Below, in pieces: positions 53,905 to 63,287 of a DNA stretch of 64,000 nt. Origin of the DNA: Vibrio hepatarius (GTDB lineage: Bacteria; Pseudomonadota; Gammaproteobacteria; Enterobacterales; Vibrionaceae). Numbering within the stretch: the stretch's first letter is position 1; every line of letters begins with the position of its first letter. The notes beneath the pieces were generated by a model that was given only the letters and a program-made list of their open reading frames with translations, was not told the origin of the DNA and ran no database searches. Made by a program: the position numbers and the translations under genes. The stretch is taken from NCBI RefSeq assembly GCF_001274785.1, contig NZ_LHPI01000004.1, positions 124,001 to 188,000 of the forward strand. The letters run 5' to 3'.

Positions 53905-54270
53905 ATGAGCGCAGTAGAACAACGACGCCAATTCTACCGCCTAAAATATCCTAGACGAGCGATGCCAAGCGTTCGTTTTTCTCAAGAAAGGTTCCGTGTT
54001 AGCGAATTGTCTGAGGGTGGAATGCGCATCGTTATGAACGGGTTCACCAATTTGCAGGTCGGAACTGAGATGAAAGGATTGTTGTCACTACATAACGGCT
54101 GTGAAATTGCCGTTGAAGGAACCGTGTTGAGGTTCGCTGGTGAAGAAGTAGTGATTCAATTTGATAAAGGTCCATCGTTTAAACATATGGTGGATGAGCA
54201 ACGTAATATTCGTAATAACTATCCGATTTACTTTGAACGCGTCCGCAGCGGAATATATGACTCGAATTAA
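53905..54270 (+). CDS. PilZ domain cyclic-di-GMP-binding protein
   Basis: This 121-residue protein is a single PilZ domain. The RxxxR motif is RRQFYR (7-12). The second motif, normally D/N-x-S-x-x-G, is E34-L-S36-E-G-G39 here, so Glu takes the place of Asp or Asn. It may act as a stand-alone effector of cyclic-di-GMP in motility or surface growth. AAAGGAG before the ATG at 53905 is ideal. It is convergent with a chemoreceptor gene. Binding affinity cannot be judged from sequence. Confidence 0.87.
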   Translation: MSAVEQRRQFYRLKYPRRAMPSVRFSQERFRVSELSEGGMRIVMNGFTNLQVGTEMKGLLSLHNGCEIAVEGTVLRFAGEEVVIQFDKGPSFKHMVDEQRNIRNNYPIYFERVRSGIYDSN

Positions 54271-54296
54271 ATAGCTAGCACGATAGTAAAATAAAC

Positions 54297-54322
54297 AAAA
54301 CCCACCATTCGGTGGGTTTTTT
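54297..54322. terminator. Terminator between the PilZ and chemoreceptor genes
   Basis: AAAACCCACC-ATTC-GGTGGGTTTTTT is a perfect stem with T-runs on both strands. Confidence 0.92.
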
Positions 54323-54340
54323 CATCTATGGTGGTAGGTA

Positions 54341-55975
54341 TTAAACCTTAAATTGAGCGACCAATCTGTCTAAGTTTTCACACTGTTCAGACAGCGCCTG
54401 ACACGCACTTTCAGAATGATTGACCATTTCGACCATTTGGTTGCTGTTGTCGAGAATACGCGTCACGTTGTTGTTTACTTCTTCACTCACGCTATTTTGC
54501 TCGCTTGCCGCAGTAGCGATATGCGTATTCATTTCATTCATTTTGGCGATAGATGCCATGATCTCTTTAAGTGAGTCTGAGGCGCTTCCTGCAGTAACGA
54601 TTGTCTGCTGTCCGCTTTCTTTACTCGCTTCCATAACAGTAACGGCTTGACGGGCTCCTTCCTGAAGCTTCTCAATCATCGTCTGAATCTCGCCAGTGCT
54701 TTCCTGAGTACGTCCTGCTAATGAGCGTACTTCATCTGCAACAACCGCGAATCCTCGGCCTTGTTCGCCTGCACGAGCCGCTTCAATTGCCGCGTTAAGT
54801 GCCAGAAGGTTGGTTTGGTCGGCAATACCGCGAATCACATCAAGAATAGAAGCGATGTTGCCAACATCTGTGTCTAGATTATGAATGACGACGCTGGCGT
54901 TATCGATCTCTTGAGCGAGCGTCTCAATTGAGTTCACAGTGCTGTTGAGCACTCGATCTGTGTTGGATGCTTCGTCGTTTGCATTAGTACTTGCGAGAGC
55001 CGCTTCCTCTGCGCTAGAAGCAACGCTTTCGCTGGTCGCTTGCATTTCATTGACGGCTGTTGCGACCATTTCACTTTCTTGTTGCTGGTGGCCAGAGAAA
55101 TCAGCGACAGATTGCGTGAGCGACTTAATGTTCTCCATCTCAGCGCGTACTGCGTTAGAGGAGACGATCACTTGGCTAACTGTGGAATGGATGCGCTCTA
55201 CAAACTGGTTAAATGCTTTCGATAGCTGACCCAGTTCATCTGTGCTTTGTACTTCAATACGCTGTGACAAATCGCCATCACCCGTCGCGATATCGTTCAT
55301 AGCGCTATTAATTCGGTTAATTGGGTTAAGGATCAGTTTATTCGAAACCCAGAATGAGAAACCTACCAATACCACGGCGAATAGTGCACTTAGCTCAAGC
55401 ACCAACTTGCTCGATTCAATAGAAGCGGCGGATTCTTCGCGTAGAGTAAGTTGCAGTTGCTCTACTTGCTCACGAATAGTGGTGAGTTGCTCGCGGATGA
55501 TGCGGAACTCGTTATCTAACTTCGCGCGGTTTTGCTCATAGTACGAAATAGCCTGAGATGGATTTTCAAACATTGGCTCGTAAAGTTTTACCCATGCAGT
55601 GGTCGCAGCTGAGATTTTATCAATTTCACGTTGCTGTTCCGGAGAAAGGTGTCCCGCTTCCACTAGCACGCTGGCTTTGCTTAATCGAGGTACCGCTTTG
55701 TAGGCATTGTCCTTAAACTCTTCAATGTTGTACTCAATATCAGCCTGGGTCTTAGCCAACATTAACCCCTGTGCTGCAGTAACGACTTGATAGAGGTCTC
55801 GATAACCGTCCTCTAAGCTGTCCATAACGGGTTGCACTTCATTGTTAAGCTGATCGTTCAAAGATTCTTGGCGGTCAGCTTGAATTACGTTAAGGGTGGT
55901 TGTGCCGGCAATCACCGCGGCGAGTAACACTATAGGTAGAGCGAGCTTATGTTTTATTTTAAGGCTATTTAGCAT
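54341..55975 (-). CDS. Methyl-accepting chemotaxis protein with a four-helix-bundle sensor
   Basis: This 544-residue chemoreceptor has membrane helices at about 9-29 and 190-212, a periplasmic helical sensor of about 160 residues (4HB_MCP/HBM-like), HAMP, and a signalling domain with the tip [22 protein letters not shown] 6 bases before the ATG at 55975 selects this start. Its ligand is unknown. It has no CheR-binding pentapeptide at the end (VAQFKV). It is convergent with the PilZ gene. Confidence 0.93.
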   Translation of the reverse strand: MLNSLKIKHKLALPIVLLAAVIAGTTTLNVIQADRQESLNDQLNNEVQPVMDSLEDGYRDLYQVVTAAQGLMLAKTQADIEYNIEEFKDNAYKAVPRLSKASVLVEAGHLSPEQQREIDKISAATTAWVKLYEPMFENPSQAISYYEQNRAKLDNEFRIIREQLTTIREQVEQLQLTLREESAASIESSKLVLELSALFAVVLVGFSFWVSNKLILNPINRINSAMNDIATGDGDLSQRIEVQSTDELGQLSKAFNQFVERIHSTVSQVIVSSNAVRAEMENIKSLTQSVADFSGHQQQESEMVATAVNEMQATSESVASSAEEAALASTNANDEASNTDRVLNSTVNSIETLAQEIDNASVVIHNLDTDVGNIASILDVIRGIADQTNLLALNAAIEAARAGEQGRGFAVVADEVRSLAGRTQESTGEIQTMIEKLQEGARQAVTVMEASKESGQQTIVTAGSASDSLKEIMASIAKMNEMNTHIATAASEQNSVSEEVNNNVTRILDNSNQMVEMVNHSESACQALSEQCENLDRLVAQFKV

Positions 55976-56005
55976 AGTACATCCTAAACAATTGATATTA
56001 ATCAA

Positions 56006-56383
56006 AAATTATTACAGGTTTATTATAAGGAAATGCGCTTAGTTACTTATTGCAGCTTGCTATATAGCGTATTTATTATCAAGTGTGTCGTATGGTAAAA
56101 ATCTAAATTATATGAGTCACTATTGTCTCAATTGTCGATTATTTAGACGAACATCCAATTTGGTGAGAGGCGTAGAGATGAATTTTGCTTAGAAAACAAT
56201 CAATAAAGCAGAGGTTTTGGAGATTGGAGAGAATTGATGAGGTTTCGAAAGGCCAGAAAGGTGAAACCCCAGAGGTGGTAAGTCTCTGGGGTTTCGAATT
56301 TTTTAGAAGTCTCGGATGGTAAGGCCGATATTCTTAATATGCAAAAGGCTAGGATTTAATCCGAATAATTCCTTGGTAGGGAA
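56006..56383. other. Intergenic region between the chemoreceptor gene and rplY
   Basis: This region of nearly 380 bp contains one strong hairpin (see 56263-56304) and a 14-codon ORF with an excellent ribosome-binding site at 56237-56281, but no gene I would assert. The start of the chemoreceptor transcript is presumably near 56000-56050. Confidence 0.5.
56263..56304 (+). terminator. Strong orphan terminator hairpin
   Basis: GAAACCCCAGAG and CTCTGGGGTTTC form a perfect 12-bp stem with a 9-base loop, followed on the plus strand by GAATTTTTT. No plus-strand gene precedes it. On the minus strand it lies about 90 bases past rplY but with a poorer T-run, so it may be the rplY terminator or end an unknown plus-strand RNA. 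Confidence 0.7.
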
Positions 56384-56662
56384 TTAGATACGGATGAAGT
56401 CCATGTGCTCAACTTTTGGCTTGAAAGCGTGACGTTGAACGTCTTGTGGCTTAACTTTCACTTCAGCGCCGTCGATTACTAGAACGATACCTTCGTAGAA
56501 CTCAGGCTTGTCCATTTGGTTAACAACGTCGTCGTGGTTAAGAACGATTGATACTGGAGCTTCAGAACCACCGTAAACGATAGCAGGGAATTTACCAGCG
56601 TGACGTAGGCGGCGGCTCGCACCTTTACCTAGTTCAGTACGTACTACTGCTTCAAATTTCAT
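56384..56662 (-). CDS. rplY: 50S ribosomal protein L25
   Basis: This 92-residue protein binds 5S rRNA in the large subunit. The sequence ([31 protein letters not shown]) matches the short, single-domain L25 of E. coli (94 residues) and lacks the C-terminal CTC extension found in other bacteria. It is a single gene with a clear sigma-70 promoter at 56774-56802. Confidence 0.96.
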   Translation of the reverse strand: MKFEAVVRTELGKGASRRLRHAGKFPAIVYGGSEAPVSIVLNHDDVVNQMDKPEFYEGIVLVIDGAEVKVKPQDVQRHAFKPKVEHMDFIRI

Positions 56663-56773
56663 AGTATTACTCTCAAATATGAATAAATTAATTTCACATT
56701 CAGCAATGCGACCTTGCCAGAATGTATATTGCGTTTCACGAGTAATTGGTAGTAACTCATAAAACGAGCGCGG

Positions 56774-56802
56774 ATACTAACACTGTCTTGGCTTTCGGGC
56801 AA
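56774..56802 (-). promoter_or_regulatory. Sigma-70 promoter of rplY
   Basis: On the minus strand TTGCCC (56797-56802) and TAGTAT (56774-56779) are 17 bases apart, giving a leader of about 100 bases before the rplY start. Confidence 0.6.
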
Positions 56803-56942
56803 TAGATAATAGTGTTAAGTGGCTATGTTTTGATTAAATCTATTCAATTAGTTAGCGAATTCAACACAGCCGATTATAGCAGAGGTTATATTTCATTCGT
56901 TTGAATGGAACCTTGCTACAGAGCCAAAGTGAATCAAGCCAA

Positions 56943-58289
56943 TTAAGCTTGAGGTTTTTGGAACGACAAGCTGGCTTTTAAGCCGCCTAACGTACTTCTG
57001 GATAAAGAGAGCTCCCCACGATAGCTGTGTGCCACTTCGCTAACAATATTTAACCCGAGTCCACTGCCCGGAGTGGTTTCGTCCAACCTAACGCCTCGGC
57101 GCGTCACTTGTTGGAGTTTGTCTTCGGGAATGCCTGGTCCATCATCTTCAATGGCAATTGCGATGCGTCCGCTATCTAGCTGCTCGGCATGAACGCGAAT
57201 GATACTGCTCGACCACTTGTAAGCGTTTTCCAGTAAGTTGCCGACCATCTCGTCAAAGTCGGTGTTCTCCACCGCAATTTCAATCTCAGAGTCCAACTCG
57301 TTAATCAGTGTGATCTCGCGAGAGGCATACACTTTGTCAAACGCCATTGAGATTGCGTCTATCCGTTCGCTCGGCTTGGTTTTAACCGCAAGGATGTGTT
57401 TTGAGCCCGCCATTCTGGTACGCCCAAGGTGATAATCTATTTGGTTTTGGATTTGGCTTATCGGCTCTTGGAAGCGTTGTTTGATCTCTTCATCGTCTAG
57501 AGCAGAAATTTCGTTACGAATCACAGACAGCGGCGTTTTCAGCGCGTGGGATAGATTGCCTGAGTGGTTTCGTGCCCGTTCAAGTAACTCTTGATAATGG
57601 AAGAGCAGGGCATTGAGGTCATCGACCACAGGCGCGACTTCTCTTGGGTAATCGTTATCGAGCCTTTCTTTGTCACCTGTGCGCATTTGCGATAACTCCT
57701 TACGCATCTTCGACAATGGGCTAAGCGACCACAGAATCTGGATCATAATGATAAACAGAATGCCGAAGTAGAGCAGCGCTAAGATCACCCACAACTGGTT
57801 CATCAGTTTGGACACAGTGGTTTTTATCGGTTGCTCATCAATACCCACTAATATTTTGATAGGACCATCGTAATCAGGAAAGTAAAGCGAGGTTTCGAGC
57901 AGAATGAGGTGTTCTGATTTCGCGCCGAGAGGTTTCTTCTCGAGCGAGGTATATGTAATGCGCTGGTCCCACAAAGAACGTGAGCGTAGTAAGTCATTCG
58001 CGGTTTCTACCGACCAGTATAGGCCGCTATAAGGTTGATAAAAGCGTGGGTCGGCGAGTTGCGCACTAAGGTGTAGTTGGCCTTTTTCATTGACATCAAT
58101 CGCCGCCGATAACTCGTCCAGATATAAAGAGAGCTGCTCTTTAGTATCATCGACCATGTAACTGTAAACTTGCTGAGGAACGGTAATGCCTGCGGCGATG
58201 ATCATCGCGGTCAGCCACACCACAGCTGCCAATACTAAACGGCTGCGTAAACTTAAACGTTGTAGTAAATGGCGTTTGCTATTCGGCAT
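56943..58289 (-). CDS. Sensor histidine kinase of a CarS/PhoQ-like system
   Basis: This 448-residue membrane kinase has helices at about 18-38 and 168-190 around a periplasmic domain of about 130 residues, a HAMP region, the H-box SGNLSHALKTPLSVIRNE, and an ATPase domain with NLLENAYKW, DDGPGIP and GSGLGL. It overlaps the regulator gene by 11 bp. With that regulator and the PepSY gene upstream it resembles CarS (VprB) of Vibrio cholerae, which with CarR responds to polymyxin-like peptides and controls lipid A modification. QseC-like is the alternative. Confidence 0.87.
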   Translation of the reverse strand: MPNSKRHLLQRLSLRSRLVLAAVVWLTAMIIAAGITVPQQVYSYMVDDTKEQLSLYLDELSAAIDVNEKGQLHLSAQLADPRFYQPYSGLYWSVETANDLLRSRSLWDQRITYTSLEKKPLGAKSEHLILLETSLYFPDYDGPIKILVGIDEQPIKTTVSKLMNQLWVILALLYFGILFIIMIQILWSLSPLSKMRKELSQMRTGDKERLDNDYPREVAPVVDDLNALLFHYQELLERARNHSGNLSHALKTPLSVIRNEISALDDEEIKQRFQEPISQIQNQIDYHLGRTRMAGSKHILAVKTKPSERIDAISMAFDKVYASREITLINELDSEIEIAVENTDFDEMVGNLLENAYKWSSSIIRVHAEQLDSGRIAIAIEDDGPGIPEDKLQQVTRRGVRLDETTPGSGLGLNIVSEVAHSYRGELSLSRSTLGGLKASLSFQKPQA

Positions 58290-58938
58290 TCAGTTGATAT
58301 CCCAAGCCTCTAACCGTTTTAATCACTTTAGGCGCGATCTTCTTGCGAATACGGCCAATAAACACCTCGATGGTATTAGAATCGCGGTCGAAGTCCTGTT
58401 TATAGATATGTTCGACCAATTCGGTGCGCGAAATGACCTTTTCCGGGTTATGCATAAAGTAGGCGACGACTTTGTATTCCAGCGCGGTCAGGCTGATAGG
58501 ATTACCTTGCCACATCACTTTAGAGCTGCGCGTGTCTAGGCTTAGGTTGCCAATTTGAATCACCGGTGAAGCATTGCCAGACGCGCGGCGCAGCTGAGCA
58601 CGGATGCGTGCGATCAGTTCAACCATCTCGAACGGCTTAGTTTGGTAATCGTCGGCGCCCGCGTTGAGACCTTCGACACGCTGCGTTAAACCATCACGAG
58701 CACTTAATATAATGACTGGCGTGTTAATATTTTCGTCACGGATACTTTTTAATACCGTTAAGCCGTCGAGCTTTGGCAGGCCCAAATCGAGAACAATCGC
58801 ATCCCACTCTTCTGATGTTGCGCGGTAGAGCGCGTCAATACCATCCTGAGAAAGCTCCGGTACCCAGCCAGTCTGTTCTAATGCTTCAATGATCTGTTCG
58901 CCCAAGCGTGGCTCGTCTTCAACAACCAGTATCTTCAT
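58279..58938 (-). CDS. OmpR-family response regulator of a CarR-like system
   Basis: This 219-residue regulator has a receiver domain (phosphoacceptor D51 in VLDLGLPKLDG, conserved Lys in KPFEMVELIARIRAQLRRA) and an OmpR-type winged helix with HIYKQDFDRDSNTIEVFIGRIR. The sequence resembles CarR/VprA of V. cholerae more than QseB. If right, its targets would include almEFG-type lipid A modification genes, which are not in this window. The kinase gene overlaps its 3' end. Confidence 0.88.
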   Translation of the reverse strand: MKILVVEDEPRLGEQIIEALEQTGWVPELSQDGIDALYRATSEEWDAIVLDLGLPKLDGLTVLKSIRDENINTPVIILSARDGLTQRVEGLNAGADDYQTKPFEMVELIARIRAQLRRASGNASPVIQIGNLSLDTRSSKVMWQGNPISLTALEYKVVAYFMHNPEKVISRTELVEHIYKQDFDRDSNTIEVFIGRIRKKIAPKVIKTVRGLGYQLNAE

Positions 58939-58950
58939 ATTCTTTATCTT

Positions 58951-59337
58951 CTATTTCTTGAGGGCTTTGGTGAAGTTTCGACCTTTAATTTCAAGCATTT
59001 CGAAGGTCTGCGCGTTATATTCCACCTTGATGATGTTGTTATTGTGGTTGAGTTTGAGTTCGTAAACCCAAATACCGTCGTCTTCTTCAAGCTCTACTTC
59101 AATAATACGCCCGTGCAAATCTCGTTCAACCGCAGCATACATTTCTGAGAATGGACGAATGTAGCCTTTCTTTACCGCTTGATAGACTTCGTCTTGATCT
59201 TCATCGAACTCAATTTCTGTGCCTGGCTTATAAACGTCTTGTACCAACGCGTGCCCGTCTTTCTGAGCAAACGCTGGCTGCAGAGGCATCAAAGCCGTTG
59301 CAGTTGAAAGGCATAAAATAAACGCTGGTTTGAGCAT
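58951..59337 (-). CDS. PepSY-domain periplasmic protein
   Basis: This 128-residue protein has a signal peptide (about 1-25, ending AFA) and a PepSY domain with DLHGRIIEVELEEDDGIWVYELKL, the typical beta hairpin. GGGGAAAGTC directly before the ATG at 59337 picks this start; the frame is open 4 codons upstream. It stands 12 bp before the response regulator gene on the same strand, so it is the first gene of that operon and may modulate the sensor kinase in the periplasm. PepSY proteins often inhibit proteases or bind partners. Confidence 0.85.
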   Translation of the reverse strand: MLKPAFILCLSTATALMPLQPAFAQKDGHALVQDVYKPGTEIEFDEDQDEVYQAVKKGYIRPFSEMYAAVERDLHGRIIEVELEEDDGIWVYELKLNHNNNIIKVEYNAQTFEMLEIKGRNFTKALKK

Positions 59338-59408
59338 GACTTTCCCCAAGTTGAACCAATTAATCTCTATATTACTAACGTTATCTGAACACTAAGTGAA
59401 TAACCTTG

Positions 59409-61151
59409 TTATCCGCTGGTCAGCTCGTCTTGGAATATTTTATCGCGCATTTTCCAAAATCGACCAACCTTACGCGCAATGACAAATTGTGGCAGTCGAA
59501 AACGATGCTGGCTGTTGACCACTTTAGTCGGCGAAGCTTCGTCAAAGGGGCGATGTTTATCGGCAAGGTGTGGGCGAACAAAGTGGTCTTTGAAGCGCTG
59601 CTTTTGATTTTTTGTCGTCAGTGGCCAAAATTCGTGTACCTGTGCTTGGTTGTCACCAATGTAGGTTACCTTGAGGCTACTTTTGCCTTTCTCGTCTTTA
59701 TGTACGCTAAGATCCATATCTTTGCATTCGAACACCAATGCATCTTTCAAGTTGAGTGCTTCTTTGAGTTTTTTGTCTGGGTCGACCAATGTGGCATCGC
59801 ACTCGTGGCAAATGCGCGCGGCAATGTCGTTGTCCGCTCCGCATTCACCGCAATATTTGGCTCGGAAGCGGTAGTTACAGTGTTCACGCTCGCCAGTTTC
59901 GCCATCTTCGAAAAAGCCTTGGCATTTGCGGCCGAAGTGCTCAATTAAAAAGCCGTTGCTGTCGAGTTTGCCCCAAAAGTTATTATTAAATCCGCAAGCC
60001 GGGCAGGGGATGGTGATAATTTCTGAGTCTGAATCTGGCTTAGGGTTGCCGACTTCGGGTTGATATAAATCGTAGCTGTTGCCTGCATAGTCGAGGACTA
60101 GACACTCCTCTTTCCCCGGAGAAAGACGCAGACCACGACCTACGATCTGTTGGTAAAGGCTGATGGATTCTGTCGGGCGTAGGATCGCAATCAAATCAAC
60201 GTGTGGGGCGTCAAAGCCCGTCGTTAATACCGAAACGTTAACCAAATACTTAATCTTGCGGTCTTTAAAGTCTTGAATGATGCGGTCACGTTCAATTGTG
60301 GGTGTATCACCAATTACCAAAGCGGTTTGGCCTTCTGGCAGCAATGAGAAAATCTCTTGTGCGTGACGGACGGTGGCCGCGAAGATCATAATGCCTTGTT
60401 TGTCTTTGGCGAGGTGAACGATTTGTTCGACAATTTGTGGGGTGGCGCGTTTGGCTTTGTCGATTACCATGTCGAGTTCGGCTTCTTTGTAACGGCCAGT
60501 AGACGCAGGTGTCAGCTGAGAGAAGTCGTAGCTCAACACGGGGGCGTCCATCATTCGCGCTGGGGTAAGGAATTTCTCATCCAATAGATAGCGAATAGGA
60601 AGCTCGAAAATGCAGTCACGGAAAAAGCGCGGCTCTTCTGTTCGTACCAGTCCACGCGTGTGATATTGGTAAATCCACCCCATACCGAGACGATAAGGCG
60701 TGGCAGTCAAACCGAGTACTTTGATGCCGACATTGAGCTCTTTTAAGTGACTGATGACCTTCTGATAGCTGGTGTTTTTGTTATCAGGTACGCGGTGGCA
60801 CTCGTCAATGACCAACAAAGAAAACTGATTTTTAAAATCGTCCAGATTACGTACCACAGACTGAACCGAAGCAAACACCACTTGTTGGTCGGTTTCTTTG
60901 CGTCCTAATCCTGCCGAGTAAATGGCACCTTTTAAACCATAGCCTTCGTATTTGGCATGATTTTGTTCAACCAACTCTTTGACGTGCGCAAGCACCAGCA
61001 CGCGACCTTTCGCGAGGCGTGCTAACTCAGCAATCACCAAGCTCTTTCCAGCGCCAGTTGGCAATACCAGAACCGCGGGAGAGGAGTGCTTACGAAAGTA
61101 GTGAATAACGGCTTTTACTGAGTCGGCCTGATAGGGACGGAGTGTATACAT
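59409..61151 (-). CDS. radD: RadD (YejH) DNA-repair ATPase/helicase-like protein
   Basis: This 580-residue protein closely resembles E. coli RadD, a superfamily 2 ATPase needed for survival after ionising radiation and crosslinks; it works with RecA and SSB. Walker A is LPTGAGKS, the DEAH-type box is DECH (VIDECHRV), motif VI is QQIVGRGLRLSPGK. Several CxxC zinc-binding pairs follow (CPACGF, CGECGAD, CHEC). The start MYTLRPYQ at 61151 matches the E. coli N-terminus (MIFTLRPYQ) and is 7 codons inside the longest frame. It is divergent from rsuA. Confidence 0.95.
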   Translation of the reverse strand: MYTLRPYQADSVKAVIHYFRKHSSPAVLVLPTGAGKSLVIAELARLAKGRVLVLAHVKELVEQNHAKYEGYGLKGAIYSAGLGRKETDQQVVFASVQSVVRNLDDFKNQFSLLVIDECHRVPDNKNTSYQKVISHLKELNVGIKVLGLTATPYRLGMGWIYQYHTRGLVRTEEPRFFRDCIFELPIRYLLDEKFLTPARMMDAPVLSYDFSQLTPASTGRYKEAELDMVIDKAKRATPQIVEQIVHLAKDKQGIMIFAATVRHAQEIFSLLPEGQTALVIGDTPTIERDRIIQDFKDRKIKYLVNVSVLTTGFDAPHVDLIAILRPTESISLYQQIVGRGLRLSPGKEECLVLDYAGNSYDLYQPEVGNPKPDSDSEIITIPCPACGFNNNFWGKLDSNGFLIEHFGRKCQGFFEDGETGEREHCNYRFRAKYCGECGADNDIAARICHECDATLVDPDKKLKEALNLKDALVFECKDMDLSVHKDEKGKSSLKVTYIGDNQAQVHEFWPLTTKNQKQRFKDHFVRPHLADKHRPFDEASPTKVVNSQHRFRLPQFVIARKVGRFWKMRDKIFQDELTSG

Positions 61152-61224
61152 AAAATGTGTGAAATAGCTCAACTATTTGATTCAGTCGCACTATAATACC
61201 TCACCTGACAAAGATGAGGTATTC

Positions 61225-61926
61225 ATGCGTTTAGATAAATATTTGTGTGATGCACTAGGTGCGACACGTAAAGAAGCGACAAAAATCATTAAGAGTGGCG
61301 ATGTAACGGTCAATGACATCGTGCAAAAAAGCGGTTCATGCAAGGTAACGGACGAATGTGTCGTTGAGTGGCAAGGTCGAGAAATCGCCAAACCGGGCCC
61401 TCGTTACATTATGCTTTTTAAACCTGATGGTTACGTTTGCTCGCATGAAGACGGTTTCAACCATACTGCGTTTGTTCTACTGGACGAAGTGAAAATGGAA
61501 GACCTTCATTTCGCAGGTCGTCTAGACGTTGATACGACAGGTTTGGTTTTAATCACCGATGACGGTCAATGGTCTCATCGCATTACGTCGCCAAAACATA
61601 AATGTGAGAAAACGTACCGTGTGTGGCTCGCCGACCCAATCGGAGCGGACTACAAACAGAAGTTTGCTGAAGGTATCGAGTTGCGCAATGAGAAAGAAGC
61701 GACGTTACCCGCTAAACTGGAAATTGTAGACGAAAGCGAAAATGAAGTGCTACTGACCATAGTGGAAGGTAAGTACCATCAAGTGAAGCGCATGTTTGCT
61801 GCTTTGGGTAATAAGGTAGAGCACCTACACCGTGAGCGTATTGGCGCGATTGAGTTAGACGAAGCATTAGAGCCGGGCGAATATCGCTATCTAACTCAAG
61901 ACGAAATTGATTCTGTTTGGAACTAA
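61225..61926 (+). CDS. rsuA: 16S rRNA pseudouridine-516 synthase
   Basis: RsuA makes pseudouridine at position 516 of 16S rRNA. This 233-residue protein has an N-terminal S4 RNA-binding domain (MRLDKYLCDALGATRKEA) and the catalytic Asp in GRLDVDTTGLVLITDDG. Length is equal to E. coli RsuA (231). GAGGT 5 bases before the ATG at 61225 selects this start; the frame is open 16 codons earlier. It is divergent from radD and followed by a terminator. Confidence 0.95.
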   Translation: MRLDKYLCDALGATRKEATKIIKSGDVTVNDIVQKSGSCKVTDECVVEWQGREIAKPGPRYIMLFKPDGYVCSHEDGFNHTAFVLLDEVKMEDLHFAGRLDVDTTGLVLITDDGQWSHRITSPKHKCEKTYRVWLADPIGADYKQKFAEGIELRNEKEATLPAKLEIVDESENEVLLTIVEGKYHQVKRMFAALGNKVEHLHRERIGAIELDEALEPGEYRYLTQDEIDSVWN

Positions 61927-61947
61927 TCATAGCCACAGGAAATAGTT

Positions 61948-61973
61948 TAGTTCCTAATGGGAACTAGTCTTTT
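61948..61973 (+). terminator. Terminator of rsuA
   Basis: TAGTTCC and GGAACTA form a 7-bp stem with a 5-base loop, followed by GTCTTTTTT. Confidence 0.82.
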
Positions 61974-62081
61974 TTCGTTAATTGAAAGAATATAAACACA
62001 AGGCTCGCAGATGCGGGTCTTTTGTTTCTGTTAGTCGGTAGCAAGGAGGCAACTAGTCTAACGCCATCAAGAAGGAGATTT

Positions 62082-63287
62082 ATGTCTAGTTCTGCAATCG
62101 AGCAAACCAAAGCTCCCCAAATCACTTTTCTTTTGTTCCTTGTTCTGGGAGCCATTGGAGCTCTGACGCCTCTCGCCATCGACATGTATTTGCCGGCGAT
62201 GCCAGATATCGCGCGCGATTTAGGGGTGGCAGACGGTGCAGTGCAAATTACCTTAACGGCGTACACCGCAGGCTTTGCTATTGGTCAGCTAATTCATGGT
62301 CCGTTGGCGGACAGTTATGGTCGTAGACCAATCTTGATCCTTGGCGTGCTGTTTTTCGGTATCGCGTCTTTAGTGAGCGCGACAACAACCAGCATTGAAG
62401 CACTAACGTATGTGCGTACAGCGCAAGGTTTTGCGGGTGCGGCAGCGGCTGTCATCATTCAAGCGGTTGTGCGTGATATGTTTGACCGCGAAGACTTCGC
62501 TCGTACTATGTCGTTCGTCACCTTGGTGATTACTATTGCGCCGCTTGTGGCGCCAATGATCGGCGGTCACTTAGCGATTTGGTTTGGCTGGCGTTCTATC
62601 TTCTGGGTGTTAGCGATCTTCGCAGCTGTGGTTATTTCACTGGTATTGTGGAAAATCCCAGAAACTCTGACGGCTGAAAAGAAACAGCCACTGCGTTTTA
62701 GAACCACGATTCGAAACTATGCTCGTTTGTGTGCCAACCCTGTTGCGATGGGGCTGATCTTCTCTGGTGCATTTTCGTTTTCGGGCATGTTTGCTTTCTT
62801 AACGGCTGGCTCATTTGTCTACATCGATATTTACGGTGTCCGACCAGACCATTTTGGCTATCTGTTTGGTCTCAACATTGTCGCGATGATCATTATGACC
62901 AGTGTCAATGGTCGATTGGTAAAGAAAGTCGGTTCTCATGCAATGCTACGATTTGGCCTAGCGGTACAGTTATTCGCCGGTCTAGGGCTTTTCGTCACTT
63001 GGATGCTTGACCTCGGGCTATGGGGAACGGTACCTTTCGTGGTCTTATTTATCGGCACGTTATCGACGATCGGTAGTAACTCTATGGGGTTGCTTCTAAG
63101 TGGTTATCCAACCATGGCGGGTACTGCATCCTCATTGGCGGGTACGCTACGTTTCGGTACTGGGTCGATTATCGGTGCTGTCGTCGCTATGCTGCCAAGC
63201 GGTGCGACTTGGCCGATGATTACCGTTATGTCGGCATGTTCAGTTCTGTCTGCCGCGTTTTACTGGATATTTGGAAGAAAGGCTTAA
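62082..63287 (+). CDS. bcr: Bcr/CflA family drug-efflux transporter
   Basis: This 401-residue inner-membrane protein of the major facilitator superfamily (DHA1 type) has 12 helices. It has the Bcr/CflA hallmarks: LGAIGALTPLAIDMYLPAMP in helix 1, GPLADSYGRRP (the MFS motif A loop) and RTAQGFAGAAAAVIIQAVVRD. Relatives export bicyclomycin, sulphonamides and other drugs or sulphur compounds. AAGGAG before the ATG at 62082 fixes the start, 20 codons inside the longest frame. Its stop overlaps the next gene's start (TAATG). Confidence 0.92.
   Translation: MSSSAIEQTKAPQITFLLFLVLGAIGALTPLAIDMYLPAMPDIARDLGVADGAVQITLTAYTAGFAIGQLIHGPLADSYGRRPILILGVLFFGIASLVSATTTSIEALTYVRTAQGFAGAAAAVIIQAVVRDMFDREDFARTMSFVTLVITIAPLVAPMIGGHLAIWFGWRSIFWVLAIFAAVVISLVLWKIPETLTAEKKQPLRFRTTIRNYARLCANPVAMGLIFSGAFSFSGMFAFLTAGSFVYIDIYGVRPDHFGYLFGLNIVAMIIMTSVNGRLVKKVGSHAMLRFGLAVQLFAGLGLFVTWMLDLGLWGTVPFVVLFIGTLSTIGSNSMGLLLSGYPTMAGTASSLAGTLRFGTGSIIGAVVAMLPSGATWPMITVMSACSVLSAAFYWIFGRKA

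Noticed and set aside
59406..59948. A 180-codon open frame on the plus strand inside radD
   Set aside because: It is antisense to a well-conserved gene, and its hydrophobic, Phe-rich composition is what the complement of charged codons gives.
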